36,092 nt of DNA, from positions 62,309-98,400 of the forward strand of contig PMLC01000039.1 in NCBI GenBank assembly GCA_003158745.1, given 5' to 3'. A program made the position numbers and the translations under genes. Shown here piece by piece: positions 13,886 through 21,958 of the stretch; position 1 is the first letter of the stretch, and each line of letters opens with the position of its first letter. The notes below the pieces were generated by a model, which was given only the letters and a program-made list of their open reading frames with translations, searched no databases and had not been told where the DNA came from. This DNA is from Acidobacteriota bacterium (GTDB lineage Bacteria > Acidobacteriota > Thermoanaerobaculia > Thermoanaerobaculales > Thermoanaerobaculaceae).

Positions 13886-15373
13886 TCAGCGGCCTGTTGC
13901 GGCCGCGAGGTCGAAGTCGATGAATCCGCGCTCGACGTCGGTGTGCACGAGGCGGACCCTCACCTGGTGGCCAACGTCCGCGCCCTCGAAACCGTGGATC
14001 AGGCGCCCCTCCACCGGGGGGCTGAAAACCCGCACCCACGTCCCTTTCTCGGAGGCGCCGGTGACGATCCCGTCGAACTCCTGTCCCACCTTGTCGCCCA
14101 ACAGCATCGCTGCAGCCGACTTGGCCACCTGGCGCTCGACCTTGTTGGCGGCGTCCTCCTGCTGGGTACAGTGCGTGGCCAACTGCGCCAGCTCCGCGCC
14201 GGCGTACGGCGGCGGCGAGCCGGCGAGGGCCGCCTTGAGCAAGCGTTGGGTAATGAGATCGGGAAAGCGGCGGTTGGGGGCCGTGGCGTGGGTGTAGTCC
14301 TTGACGGCCAGGCCGAAGTGGCCGGGCGCGTCCTGCCCCGGCAGCTCGACGACGTACTCGCCCGCGCCCAACAGCTTGATCACGGTGAGCGAGAGGTCGG
14401 GGAAGCGCAGCGGGTCGGCGGCGCGCCGTTTCGAGAGGAACTCTGCCAGTGCCTTCGGATCCGGCTGCCCGGGAAGCGTCACGCCCAGTTGCGCCGCGAC
14501 CTCGACGATCCGGTCCCAGCGCTTGGGCGTGCGAACGACGCGCCGCAGCGAGGGGAGGTTCTTCGCGGCCAGGAAGCGCGCGGTGACGCCGTTGGCCGCG
14601 ACCATGAGATCCTCGATCAGGTCCTTGGCCCGGTTGCGCTCCTCAGGCTTGAGGTCGCGAATCTCGTCCGCCTCGAACACCGGCCGGGTCTCGAGGCTCT
14701 GCAGGTCGAGGGCGCCGTGCTCGTGGCGGATCTCGCGCAGCTTCTGCGCGACCCTATCCTGCGTGCGGAGGTTGGCGTCGAGGCCGGGCACCGCCGCCAG
14801 CGCGGCCGGCACCGGCCCGTTCCCTTCCAGCCACGCGGCGAGGGAGTCGTAGGCCAGCTTGGCGTGGTTGCGGACCGCCGCGCGGTACACGTCCGAACCG
14901 GCGATCGAACCGTCGGCCCCCACGACGATCTCGACGACGACCGCCTGACGGTCCTGGCTGTCGGCGAGGGAGGTGAGGTCGGTCGAGAGCTTCTCCGGCA
15001 ACATCGGGAAGATCTCCGCCGCCGTGTACACCGAGGTCGTGTTGGTCCGAGCGTGGTCGTCCACGGCGGAACCCTTGCCGACCAGCGCGTCCACGTCCGC
15101 AATCGCCACCAGGAGCTTGCCCCCCCCGCCCGGAAGCTCTTGCGCGACCGAAAGCTGGTCGAGGTCCATCGAGTCGTCGTTGTCGATCGAACACCACAGG
15201 AGGTCGCGCAGGTCGCGGCTGGAGGGCCCCGCCGCTGCGGGCGCCGGGCCCACAATCGCCGCGAGCTGGGCCAGGGCCTCAGGAGCGAAGTCGGGCGCGA
15301 GCCCGCGCGCGATCATGACGCGGTGGGCGATGCGCTGCAGGATTGCACGCTGTTGTCCGTTGCCGGTGTCCAT
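13886..15373 (-). CDS. RNB-domain ribonuclease (RNase II/R family, short form)
   Basis: A 495-residue exoribonuclease-like protein that should degrade RNA 3' to 5'. The RNB active-site motif is SIDNDDSMDLDQL near residues 62-74, and the second motif DYTHATAPNRRFPDL is the family's HxTxPxRR box. Residues about 425-490 (GIVTGASEKGTWVRVFSP, then VRLVHTD) look like a C-terminal S1/OB segment. N-terminal cold-shock domains of E. coli RNase II/R are absent. The metal-binding series Asp-x5-Asp-x-Asp-Asp of RNase II reads Asp-x5-Asp-x-Asp-Gln here, so the last acidic residue is replaced. ATG 15373 has no clear ribosome site; TAAAAT lies immediately upstream, so translation may be leaderless. Confidence 0.88.
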   Translation of the reverse strand: MDTGNGQQRAILQRIAHRVMIARGLAPDFAPEALAQLAAIVGPAPAAAGPSSRDLRDLLWCSIDNDDSMDLDQLSVAQELPGGGGKLLVAIADVDALVGKGSAVDDHARTNTTSVYTAAEIFPMLPEKLSTDLTSLADSQDRQAVVVEIVVGADGSIAGSDVYRAAVRNHAKLAYDSLAAWLEGNGPVPAALAAVPGLDANLRTQDRVAQKLREIRHEHGALDLQSLETRPVFEADEIRDLKPEERNRAKDLIEDLMVAANGVTARFLAAKNLPSLRRVVRTPKRWDRIVEVAAQLGVTLPGQPDPKALAEFLSKRRAADPLRFPDLSLTVIKLLGAGEYVVELPGQDAPGHFGLAVKDYTHATAPNRRFPDLITQRLLKAALAGSPPPYAGAELAQLATHCTQQEDAANKVERQVAKSAAAMLLGDKVGQEFDGIVTGASEKGTWVRVFSPPVEGRLIHGFEGADVGHQVRVRLVHTDVERGFIDFDLAAATGR

Positions 15374-15409
15374 TTGTGTATTTTACCGCGGCCCCAGCCT
15401 TGCTCCCCC

Positions 15410-15763
15410 CTACGGCGCCGGCCGCGAGAGCCCGAGGATCTCGAGGAGCGCCCGGGCGTTGTTGTGACGCTCGTCAAGGGCCGCGTACAGGAGCGTCACC
15501 CTTCGCTCCTCGGCGAGCTCCTTCAGGCGCTGCGCCGAACCGTTGCCGTCCAGCTCCCTTTGGTAGCGCTCCACGAATTCCCGATAGCGCGGCGGCGCGT
15601 GGCCGAACCAGCGCCGGAGCTTGTCCGAGGGCGCAAGCTCCTTCGCCCACCAGTCGATTCGTGCGTCTTCCCTGGCCAGACCACGAGGCCACAGCCTGTC
15701 CACCAGCACCCGGGCTCCATCCTCGGGCACCGGCGGTTCGTATGCCCGCTTCGTCCTGATCAC
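15410..15763 (-). CDS. DUF488 family protein (YeaO-like)
   Basis: A 117-residue protein of typical DUF488 size. The start MIRTKRAYEPP and the core RVLVDRLWPRGLARE, WAKELAPSDKLRRWFGH, FVERYQREL and LLYAALDERHNNARALLEIL are diagnostic of the family. The biochemical role is not established. It lies 36 bases upstream of the RNase gene on the same strand and is divergent from the glycoside-hydrolase-like gene across a 156-base gap. Confidence 0.9.
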   Translation of the reverse strand: MIRTKRAYEPPVPEDGARVLVDRLWPRGLAREDARIDWWAKELAPSDKLRRWFGHAPPRYREFVERYQRELDGNGSAQRLKELAEERRVTLLYAALDERHNNARALLEILGLSRPAP

Positions 15764-15919
15764 GCGGCCTCCTCCGTCCGCCGTCGTGACGGCTCGCTTC
15801 CTTCACCCCTTCAACACACCCGAAACGCCGCGTGTTCCGGACCGTCACGCCGGCAAGGACCGCCGCGATCCGGGTACACTTGGCACACCGCGGCACGCAG
15901 TCGGGCCGCGAACCTCGTC

Positions 15920-17299
15920 ATGACGAACGAACCGCACCCCCAGTCCCCCCGCCCGGGCAACCCGTCCCGCTCTCGGGACCACTTCCGCTGGGACGACCGG
16001 CACCACCAGCCGCACACGGACATGGGAAAGTGGGAGAAGTTCTTCGCGTCGCGCTCGGACGCCGCCCAGTTCCTGCGCCTGCTGGGACGAAATGTGGCCC
16101 GGCTCGCCCCGGTGACGCGCCGGTACCGAGCGCTTCTGCACACACCGCCCGTGCCGCAACCGGTGGCGGACGACACCTTCGGCGTCGCGGTGTCGCCGAC
16201 CCCCCAGACCTGGAGCCGGTATCTGGAGCGGATCTGTGAGCTCGACGCCCACGCGCTGCTGATCCGCTTGCCGTCGTGGGAACCCGAACCGGTGTTCGCC
16301 CTGCACGACGAGCTCGCCCGCCTGCGCGAAGGAGGCACCCGTTTCACCTTCACCCTCCTGCAGAACCGCGAACTGGTCAACGACCCGGAGCGCTGGGGCG
16401 CATTCGTGCGCGAGGCGGCCGCGCGCCTCGGGGACCTCGAGCCCACGTTCCAGCTCGGCCACGCGATCAACCGGAAGAAATGGGGGATCTGGCACCCCGA
16501 CGAGTATGTCCGTCTGATGGAGGCGGCGGCCCCCACACGCGAGGCATTCCCGTCGTGCCGGTGGATCGGGCCGCCGATCATCGACTTCGAGTACTACTTC
16601 ACGACGCACTACCTCGTCGGCGAGAGGCCGTTCGACTTCGACGGGATCGCGGCGCTCCTCTACGTGGACCGGCGCGGCTCGCCGGACAACGTCCAGTACG
16701 GCCACTTCGACCTGTACCGGAAGATCCTGCTGCTCCGCGCCGTGATCCAGGCATCGGGTCACCCCGACATACCGATCTACCTCACCGAGTTCAACTGGCC
16801 GCTCAAAGGGTCGGGCAAGCACTCGCCTGCGGGCGAGCACGTCCAGACCGACGAGGTGGATCAGGCCCGCTTCCTTGTGCTCTATGACCTGACCGCGGCC
16901 GCGACCGGGCAGGTCGCCAGCACCTTCTGGTGGCAGCTCGTCGCGCGCGGCTACGGCCTCCTCGACGAAGACGACGCCTGGACCGAGCGCCGCGCATACC
17001 GCGCTTTCAAGCACCTCCTCGCCCGCACGCGCGGCCGCGAGGTCCACCGCCTCCCCGAGAGCCTCCGCCCGCTCAGGGGCTTCCTTCTTCAGCGCGACGA
17101 CCAAACCGAAGCCGTCCTATACACCGCCGGCGAGGAGATCCGCCTCGACCCCACCCTCCCGGTTCAGGACGCCACCGATCTGGTCGGCGAGCAGCTCCCG
17201 ACGACCAGCCTCGCCGCCGGCCCCGACCCGATCTATGTCACGCTCGGCGCGGCCGACCCTGCGGAGGTTGTGGAGGCTCTCGCCTCCCGGCGGAAGTGA
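15920..17299 (+). CDS. putative glycoside-hydrolase-like TIM-barrel protein
   Basis: A 459-residue cytoplasmic protein with no signal peptide or membrane helix. ATG 15920 was taken as the start because upstream reading only runs antisense to other genes; no Shine-Dalgarno sequence is visible, and an internal ATG at 16022 (MGKWEKFFASR) is an alternative. TIM-barrel-like features are FTFTLLQNRELVND, QLGHAINRKKWGIWHPDEYV and IYLTEFNWPL. The Glu in YLTEFNWP sits where clan GH-A enzymes such as GH39 carry the nucleophile. A matching acid/base Glu is less clear, the usual NE pair being replaced by HAIN. The substrate is unknown. It may act on intracellular glycans or be a catalytically inactive relative. 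Confidence 0.6.
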   Translation: MTNEPHPQSPRPGNPSRSRDHFRWDDRHHQPHTDMGKWEKFFASRSDAAQFLRLLGRNVARLAPVTRRYRALLHTPPVPQPVADDTFGVAVSPTPQTWSRYLERICELDAHALLIRLPSWEPEPVFALHDELARLREGGTRFTFTLLQNRELVNDPERWGAFVREAAARLGDLEPTFQLGHAINRKKWGIWHPDEYVRLMEAAAPTREAFPSCRWIGPPIIDFEYYFTTHYLVGERPFDFDGIAALLYVDRRGSPDNVQYGHFDLYRKILLLRAVIQASGHPDIPIYLTEFNWPLKGSGKHSPAGEHVQTDEVDQARFLVLYDLTAAATGQVASTFWWQLVARGYGLLDEDDAWTERRAYRAFKHLLARTRGREVHRLPESLRPLRGFLLQRDDQTEAVLYTAGEEIRLDPTLPVQDATDLVGEQLPTTSLAAGPDPIYVTLGAADPAEVVEALASRRK

Positions 17300-17377
17300 G
17301 CGCCCCCTCCACTGGAGCGTTGCCTCTCAACCTCGCCTGACCGCGTCAACCGCGTGCCCGACAGGTGTCTGGTTCGT

Positions 17378-17794
17378 TCACATCGCTCCGCGCCGGACCA
17401 GGATGGCAGCCATGTACTCACCGCCATTATGAAAATCGCAGAACACCGTCTTCTCTTCCTCGCTGCATCCCACCAGCAGCTTGACCTCGACATCTCTTTT
17501 CAACGCGTCCGCCATGCACACCACGGCGTCCAGTCGTGCCGGCGTGCGTGTGCCCCGCCACACGTCCACCTCGTTCCCATCGCCGCCCGAGGTTCCCTTG
17601 AGATACCCGTAGTCCAAGGGATAGACCAGCGACGGGTACCGCGAATGCGACGACCCCTTGGGACGATCGATCACAAGCTCCGCTGACTCGAGCAACGCAT
17701 CCAGATACGTCCAGAGTGACTTCCTCACGAGCGGTTCCCTGGTGGTCGTTGGGTCTCGTGCGTACCCTTCAAGCTCGCTCCGTTGCTCTGCCAT
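17378..17794 (-). CDS. small inorganic-pyrophosphatase-like protein
   Basis: A 138-residue protein resembling the core of family I soluble pyrophosphatase (usually about 175 residues). It has ELVIDRPKGSSHSRYP, YPLDYGYLKGTSGGDGNEVD and a C-terminal segment VKLLVGCSEEEK. In E. coli PPase the metal site is Asp65-Gly-Asp67-x-x-Asp70; here it is Asp72-Gly-Asn74-Glu-Val-Asp77, so the Asp that activates the attacking water is Asn. Similar short LDYGYLK proteins are often labelled pyrophosphatase, but their substrate is uncertain and may be another phosphoanhydride. It is the last gene of the minus-strand block and convergent with the preceding plus-strand gene. Calling it a functional pyrophosphatase is not safe. 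Confidence 0.65.
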   Translation of the reverse strand: MAEQRSELEGYARDPTTTREPLVRKSLWTYLDALLESAELVIDRPKGSSHSRYPSLVYPLDYGYLKGTSGGDGNEVDVWRGTRTPARLDAVVCMADALKRDVEVKLLVGCSEEEKTVFCDFHNGGEYMAAILVRRGAM

Positions 17795-17911
17795 GACCCT
17801 CTCTGCGTCTGATTCAGCATCACCTTTCGAAACCAGAGCCAGGCCATCGCTTGCAACGGTGAACCGGTCGCCGGTCTGCCGCGCTCGAACCAGCTACCCC
17901 TTCACACCACC

Positions 17912-17930
17912 GGCCGCCCGGCGGGCGGCC
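17912..17930 (-). terminator. GC hairpin at the zapB stop codon
   Basis: GGCCGCCC (17912-17919) pairs with GGGCGGCC (17923-17930) with a 3-base loop, immediately downstream of the zapB stop (17932-17934) on the minus strand. There is no T-run afterwards. It probably marks the 3' end of the pheST-zapB transcript or protects it. Confidence 0.45.
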
Positions 17931-17931
17931 G

Positions 17932-18159
17932 CTACAGTTCGAGATCGGTAACGGTCTTGAGCAGTTTCTCCAGGCGGGCGCGGACCTCGGTGCGCTCGGT
18001 CTCGAGCTCCTGCACGCGCCCCTCGAGCTCATCCGTCGCCGAGCCGCCTTCCTTGAGCTTTCGGTTCTCCTCCTCGAGGCCAGCGACGCGGGCCTTCAGC
18101 TCCGTGTGGGCAGCGATCAGCTTCTCGATGCGTTCTTCAAGAGCAGCGTAGATGTCCAT
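17932..18159 (-). CDS. zapB: ZapB-like coiled-coil cell-division protein
   Basis: A 75-residue protein that is almost entirely heptad coiled coil (LEERIEKLIAAHTELKARV, LEEENRKLKEG, LEGRVQELETERTEVRARLEK), the size and style of ZapB, which bridges the FtsZ ring via ZapA. Its ribosome site GGGAGG overlaps the pheT stop, leaving a 9-base gap, so it is translationally linked to pheT. A zapA gene often follows in related genomes, but none is present before the hairpin and the pyrophosphatase-like gene. Short coiled coils are easily misassigned, so the name rests on length, heptads and position. Confidence 0.65.
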   Translation of the reverse strand: MDIYAALEERIEKLIAAHTELKARVAGLEEENRKLKEGGSATDELEGRVQELETERTEVRARLEKLLKTVTDLEL

Positions 18160-18168
18160 TCGGCCTCC

Positions 18169-20211
18169 CTACGAAAAGCTCACTGCCAGCTCGCGGCCGA
18201 GCCTGTCCATGAGTGCGAAGTGCGCGGCGTTGACCTCGTCCTGAGTGAGTGAGCGCTCGCCGTGACGATAGGTCAGGCGCACGGTGGTCTTGACCTCATC
18301 GCTCGCGACGCCCTCGCCACGATAGCGAACCACCGGCGAGACGGCCTCCAGCCACTCCGGCGCGGCCGCGGTGATGGCCGCCACGAGCTGGTCGTACGGC
18401 AGCGTCAGCTTGTGGCGCACGGTGAGGTCCGCCGTCACCGCGGGGAACCGCGGAAGCGGCTCGAACGTTGGCACGCTGGCGGCGGCCACGGCCGCCGTCA
18501 GGTCGATCTCGGCGACCCAGAGCGTTGCCGGGATGTCGAACACCGTCGAAACCGCGTCCGCCAGGCGTCCGGCGATTGCGATGACGCATCCGTCGCGCAC
18601 GACCTCGGCCTGCTCTCCCGCTGCCAGGACGGGCGCCGTCGCGTGGCGCCATGCGGTCCCGGAGACACCGAGCTCTGCGAGTACCGCCTCGACGACCCCC
18701 TTGAGATCGAGGAAATCCGCCTGCCGCAGGGCATCCCACGGCCCGACCGCGCCCGCAACCGCGACCGCGAGACGCTCCTCTTCGGCGACTTTGCCGCCCT
18801 TCTCGAAGAAGACGCGTCCAACCTCGCCCAACAGCACGCGCTCGGCACCGCGCCGGAGGTTGCCCCCGGCGGCCTCCGCAAGGCCCGCGAGCAGCGACCG
18901 CCGCATCACGGCCATCCGTGCCGAGAGCGGGTTGTCGAGCGCAACAACCGCACCGCGGTCCGCCAGAGGCGACCCTGCAGTCGCCGCCTCGATTTCCTCG
19001 GAGACAAACGCGTAGGTGAACGCCTCGGCGGCGCCCACGGCGGTCAGCGCGTCGCGCCCCCGCTCGGTGAGCGGCCAGGTGCCGAGACGCGCCCCCGGCT
19101 TCATTGCCGCGGACGGCAACACCGACGGGACGTTCTCGTACCCGAAGTGGCGGAGCACCTCCTCGTAGAGATCCTCAGCCAATTCCAGGTCCACCCTGTG
19201 GGTCGGGACCGTGCACGTGACAGCGTCCCCGACGATCCTGGGCGCAAGCTCCAAGGCGGTCAGCACCCTGAGTGTGAGCTCCCGCGGAATCTCGCACCCG
19301 ACGAACGCCGACAGGCGGCTCAACGAGAAGGGGATCTCGTGCGGAGCCGGCAGGTCCGGGTTCGAATCCAGGACTCCCGCCGCCACCTCGCCCCCGGCGA
19401 GGCGCACGATCAGCTCGGCCGCCAGGTCGACCGCCGTGCGCGCCATGGCGCGGTCGGCGCCGCGCTCGAAGCGGTGCGACGCCTCGGTCTTGAGGCCGAG
19501 ACGACGAGCGGTCAGCCGCACGGAGCGCGCGTCGAAGTACGCCGACTCGATGAGCACGTCCTTCGTGGACGGCGCGATCTCGCTGTTGGCCGCGCCCATC
19601 ACACCCGCAACCGCCACGGCGCGCGACGCGTCGGCGATCACGAGGTCGTCCGCCGTCAGCTTGCGCTCGACGCCGTCCAGGGTCGTGATCGGCTCGCCGG
19701 CGTGGGCCCGGCGCACGCGGATCTCCTGACCCTTCAGAAATGCGAGGTCGAACGCGTGCAGAGGGTGCCCAACGTCGAGGAGGACGCAGTTCGTCGCGTC
19801 CACGACGTTGTTGATCGGCCGCACGCCGCACCGCTGGAGGCGCTCGACGAGCCACGCCGGGGAGGGCCCGACCTTCACGCCGCGCACGACGCGGGCGCAG
19901 TACCTCGGGCATCCCTGAGCGTCCTCGACGGTGAGCCTCGCGAGCGTCCCGACAGGCGTCGCGCCCTCGGTGATATTGATCGCGAGCGGCTTGAGCGTCC
20001 CGCACGCGGCGGCGACGGCCTCGCGGGCGAGACCGCGGTGGTTCATCGCGTCGGGCCGGTTGGTGGTGACGTCGACGTCCCAAATCTCATCGGGTCCGGC
20101 GGGCTCTCGCACTTCGACGTTCATGCCGCAGGCGGTCAGGCGCTTCGCCAGCTCGTCGGCAGACGGTGCCCCCTCGAGATGGTCGCGCAACCAGGCCAAG
20201 CTCAGCTTCAT
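18169..20211 (-). CDS. pheT: phenylalanine-tRNA ligase beta subunit, short form
   Basis: A 680-residue beta subunit of the alpha2-beta2 PheRS, against 795 in E. coli. The start MKLSLAWLRDHLEGAPSADE matches the family. Residues about 35-55 then jump directly to DVDVTTNRPDAMNHRGLARE, skipping the roughly 100-residue EMAP/OB tRNA-binding domain. The B3/B4 editing region (PINNVVDATNCVLLDVGHPLHAFD), the B5 and catalytic-like core, and the C-terminal FDX-ACB anticodon-binding domain (FPAVTADLTV through LTQDEVNAAHFALMDRLG) are present. The start overlaps the pheS stop as ATGA. It acts in the cytoplasm, charging tRNA-Phe. Confidence 0.95.
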   Translation of the reverse strand: MKLSLAWLRDHLEGAPSADELAKRLTACGMNVEVREPAGPDEIWDVDVTTNRPDAMNHRGLAREAVAAACGTLKPLAINITEGATPVGTLARLTVEDAQGCPRYCARVVRGVKVGPSPAWLVERLQRCGVRPINNVVDATNCVLLDVGHPLHAFDLAFLKGQEIRVRRAHAGEPITTLDGVERKLTADDLVIADASRAVAVAGVMGAANSEIAPSTKDVLIESAYFDARSVRLTARRLGLKTEASHRFERGADRAMARTAVDLAAELIVRLAGGEVAAGVLDSNPDLPAPHEIPFSLSRLSAFVGCEIPRELTLRVLTALELAPRIVGDAVTCTVPTHRVDLELAEDLYEEVLRHFGYENVPSVLPSAAMKPGARLGTWPLTERGRDALTAVGAAEAFTYAFVSEEIEAATAGSPLADRGAVVALDNPLSARMAVMRRSLLAGLAEAAGGNLRRGAERVLLGEVGRVFFEKGGKVAEEERLAVAVAGAVGPWDALRQADFLDLKGVVEAVLAELGVSGTAWRHATAPVLAAGEQAEVVRDGCVIAIAGRLADAVSTVFDIPATLWVAEIDLTAAVAAASVPTFEPLPRFPAVTADLTVRHKLTLPYDQLVAAITAAAPEWLEAVSPVVRYRGEGVASDEVKTTVRLTYRHGERSLTQDEVNAAHFALMDRLGRELAVSFS

Positions 20212-21236
20212 CGCGCCACCCCCTCGAACTGACGCAGGAGGCGTTCGTCGCCGGAGAACAGCAAGCGCAGGTCGGGCAGGCGGTACTTGAGCAGCGCGAC
20301 GCGATCGAGGCCGCACCCGAAAGCGAACCCGGAGACGCGTTCGGGGTCAAGCTTGCACGCGGAGAGCACACGCGGGTCCACCATCCCGGCGCCCAGGATC
20401 TCGATCCACCCGCTGCCGGAACACATGCCGCACCCCGCGCCGAGGCATAGCACGCAGGTGATGTCCACCTCGGCCGACGGCTCGGTGAAGGGGAAGAACG
20501 ACGGGCGGAAGCGGACCGCCAGGCGCGGGTCGAACAGCACGTGCACGAACGCCTCGAGGGTGGCCTTGAGGTTTCCGAAGGTGATCCCCTCGCCCACCAC
20601 GAGCCCCTCGACCTGGTGAAACATCGGCGAGTGGCGCAGGTCCGAGTCGCGCCGGTACACCCGCCCGGGGATGATCAGCCGGATCGGGAGCGGCATCGTT
20701 TCCATCGAGCGGATCTGCACCGGCGAGGTGTGCGTGCGCAGCAGCAGCCCGTCCTTGAGGAAAAAGGTGTCCTGAGTGTCGCGCGCCGGGTGGTCCGGCG
20801 GCATGTTGAGGGCGCCGAAGTTGTGCCAGTCGTCCTCGACCTCGGGGCCGTCGGCCACCGAGTACCCCATGCGCAGGAAGATCTCCTCGATCTCCCGCCG
20901 CACGAGGGTCACGGGGTGGAGCGCTCCCGTGACGGGCCGCCGGCCGGGCAGCGTCACGTCCAGAACCTGCCGCTGGATGCCGGCATCCTCGGCCGCCCGC
21001 TGCGCGGCCGCGAGGCGCTCCTCGACGAGCGTCTTCAGCTCGTTGAGCGCCTTGCCGTAGCCGGGCTTGGCTTCGCGCGGGAGCGCCTTGAGCGCGTCCT
21101 CGAGCTCGCGGAGCAGGCCCGAGCGCCGGCCGGCGAAGCGGACGCGCACGGCCTCCACCCGGGCGGGATCGCAGCCCGCCTCGGTTAGAGCGGCGAGGAA
21201 CTCCTGCCGCGCCCGTTCCAGCGGCTCGGTCGCCAT
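20208..21236 (-). CDS. pheS: phenylalanine-tRNA ligase alpha subunit
   Basis: A 342-residue catalytic subunit with class II motifs: HPVTLVRREIEEIFLRMGY, FFLKDGLLLRTHTSPVQIR (motif 1/2 region), GRVYRRDSDLRHSPMFHQVEG (motif 2) and GFAFGCGLDRVALLKY (motif 3). An N-terminal coiled coil for tRNA binding covers residues 5-90. ATG 21236 shares one base with the rplT stop (TAATG), and the gene overlaps pheT by 4 bases, so the three are translationally coupled. The Ala/Gly that governs Phe-pocket size lies in GFAFGCG, unremarkable here. Confidence 0.97.
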   Translation of the reverse strand: MATEPLERARQEFLAALTEAGCDPARVEAVRVRFAGRRSGLLRELEDALKALPREAKPGYGKALNELKTLVEERLAAAQRAAEDAGIQRQVLDVTLPGRRPVTGALHPVTLVRREIEEIFLRMGYSVADGPEVEDDWHNFGALNMPPDHPARDTQDTFFLKDGLLLRTHTSPVQIRSMETMPLPIRLIIPGRVYRRDSDLRHSPMFHQVEGLVVGEGITFGNLKATLEAFVHVLFDPRLAVRFRPSFFPFTEPSAEVDITCVLCLGAGCGMCSGSGWIEILGAGMVDPRVLSACKLDPERVSGFAFGCGLDRVALLKYRLPDLRLLFSGDERLLRQFEGVAR

Positions 21237-21604
21237 TAGGCGGCCGGTTTGGCCACCAGGCTCTTCTTGGCGGCCTGAACGAGCTCCGCGAACCCTTCGA
21301 CGTCGCGCACCGCCATGTCGGCGAGCGCCTTGCGGTCGAGGGCGCACCCCGAGGCCTTGAGGCCCGCGATCAGCTGCGAGTACGAGATCTCGAACTGCCG
21401 CGCCGCCGCGTTGATGCGGATGATCCACAGCGCGCGCATGGAGCGCTTGCGCTGCCGGCGGTCGCGGTACGCGAACAGCAGAGACCGCTCGACCTGCAGC
21501 TTCGCCATGCGGTAGGCGTTGTGCTTGGTGAGGTAGTAGCCTTTGGCGAGCTTCAGCACCCTCTTGCGGCGTGCAACCCTGTTGTGTCCTCGCTTTACGC
21601 GCAT
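21236..21604 (-). CDS. rplT: 50S ribosomal protein L20
   Basis: A 122-residue L20 with the family's basic N-terminal tail and core: MRVKRGHNRVARRKRVLKLA, KGYYLTKHNAYRMAK, YRDRRQRKRSMRALWIIRIN and QLIAGLKASG. It binds 23S rRNA early in large-subunit assembly and in many bacteria represses its own operon by binding a leader RNA. It follows rpmI with a 9-base gap, and a Shine-Dalgarno GGAGG lies in that gap. Confidence 0.98.
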   Translation of the reverse strand: MRVKRGHNRVARRKRVLKLAKGYYLTKHNAYRMAKLQVERSLLFAYRDRRQRKRSMRALWIIRINAAARQFEISYSQLIAGLKASGCALDRKALADMAVRDVEGFAELVQAAKKSLVAKPAA

Positions 21605-21613
21605 GTCAGCCTC

Positions 21614-21814
21614 CTACTTTGCGTACGGGAGCATGCGCTCCACGACCTTGGCGTCGGCGTGCGTAAGAACCGCGTCCTTCTGCAGGTGGCGCTTCCGCTT
21701 GGCCGACTTCTTCGACAGGATGTGTGAGTGGAACGCGTGATGGCGCTTGATCTTGCCGGTCCCTGTCACCTTGAACCGCTTCGCCGCCGCGCGCAACGTC
21801 TTGATCTTCGGCAT
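21614..21814 (-). CDS. rpmI: 50S ribosomal protein L35
   Basis: A 66-residue L35: [20 protein letters not shown], then [21 protein letters not shown] 21814 was chosen because GGAGG lies 8 bases upstream and the family begins MPK. The gap to thrS (129 bases) holds no infC, which usually sits directly before rpmI; it holds a thrS-end hairpin and an octamer array whose edge is 4 bases from the Shine-Dalgarno sequence. rpmI-rplT-pheS-pheT-zapB read as one tight operon. Confidence 0.97.
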   Translation of the reverse strand: MPKIKTLRAAAKRFKVTGTGKIKRHHAFHSHILSKKSAKRKRHLQKDAVLTHADAKVVERMLPYAK

Positions 21815-21828
21815 CGATGCCTCCTTAC

Positions 21829-21868
21829 AACGTTCCAACGTTCGAACGTTCGAAGGTTCGAACGTTCA
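21829..21868. repeat. octamer tandem array (GTTCGAAC family)
   Basis: Five octamers in direct register: AACGTTCC, AACGTTCG, AACGTTCG, AAGGTTCG, AACGTTCA. Each unit is itself close to palindromic (AACGTT, TTCGAA), so no separate inverted arm is needed to form a cruciform or hairpin. It lies between the thrS 3' hairpin and the rpmI ribosome site. The family recurs at 10064-10111, 28609-28642, 28709-28742 and 28957-28974. Confidence 0.9.
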
Positions 21869-21935
21869 GGTCCGAATTGAAACCGGAGCGATCAGTCCCA
21901 GTGGGACGGACGGTCTCGGTCCCGGAAAATGAAGA

Positions 21936-21958
21936 CCGGAGGCTCACTGCGCCTCCGG
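21936..21958 (-). terminator. terminator-like hairpin overlapping the thrS stop codon
   Basis: CCGGAGGC (21936-21943) pairs with GCCTCCGG (21951-21958); the 7-base loop contains the thrS TGA. On the minus strand the stem is followed by TCTTCATTTTCC. It may end thrS transcription or separate its expression from the downstream rpmI operon. Confidence 0.5.

Noticed and set aside
13748-15919. N-terminal extension of the glycoside-hydrolase-like gene to more than 1,100 residues
   Set aside because: The extension lies antisense to the RNB nuclease and DUF488 genes and has no domain signal. The conserved protein begins at 15920.
17795-17931. zapA or 6S RNA downstream of zapB
   Set aside because: The 137-base space is too short for either in intact form, and no ZapA-like frame or 6S-like hairpin was visible.
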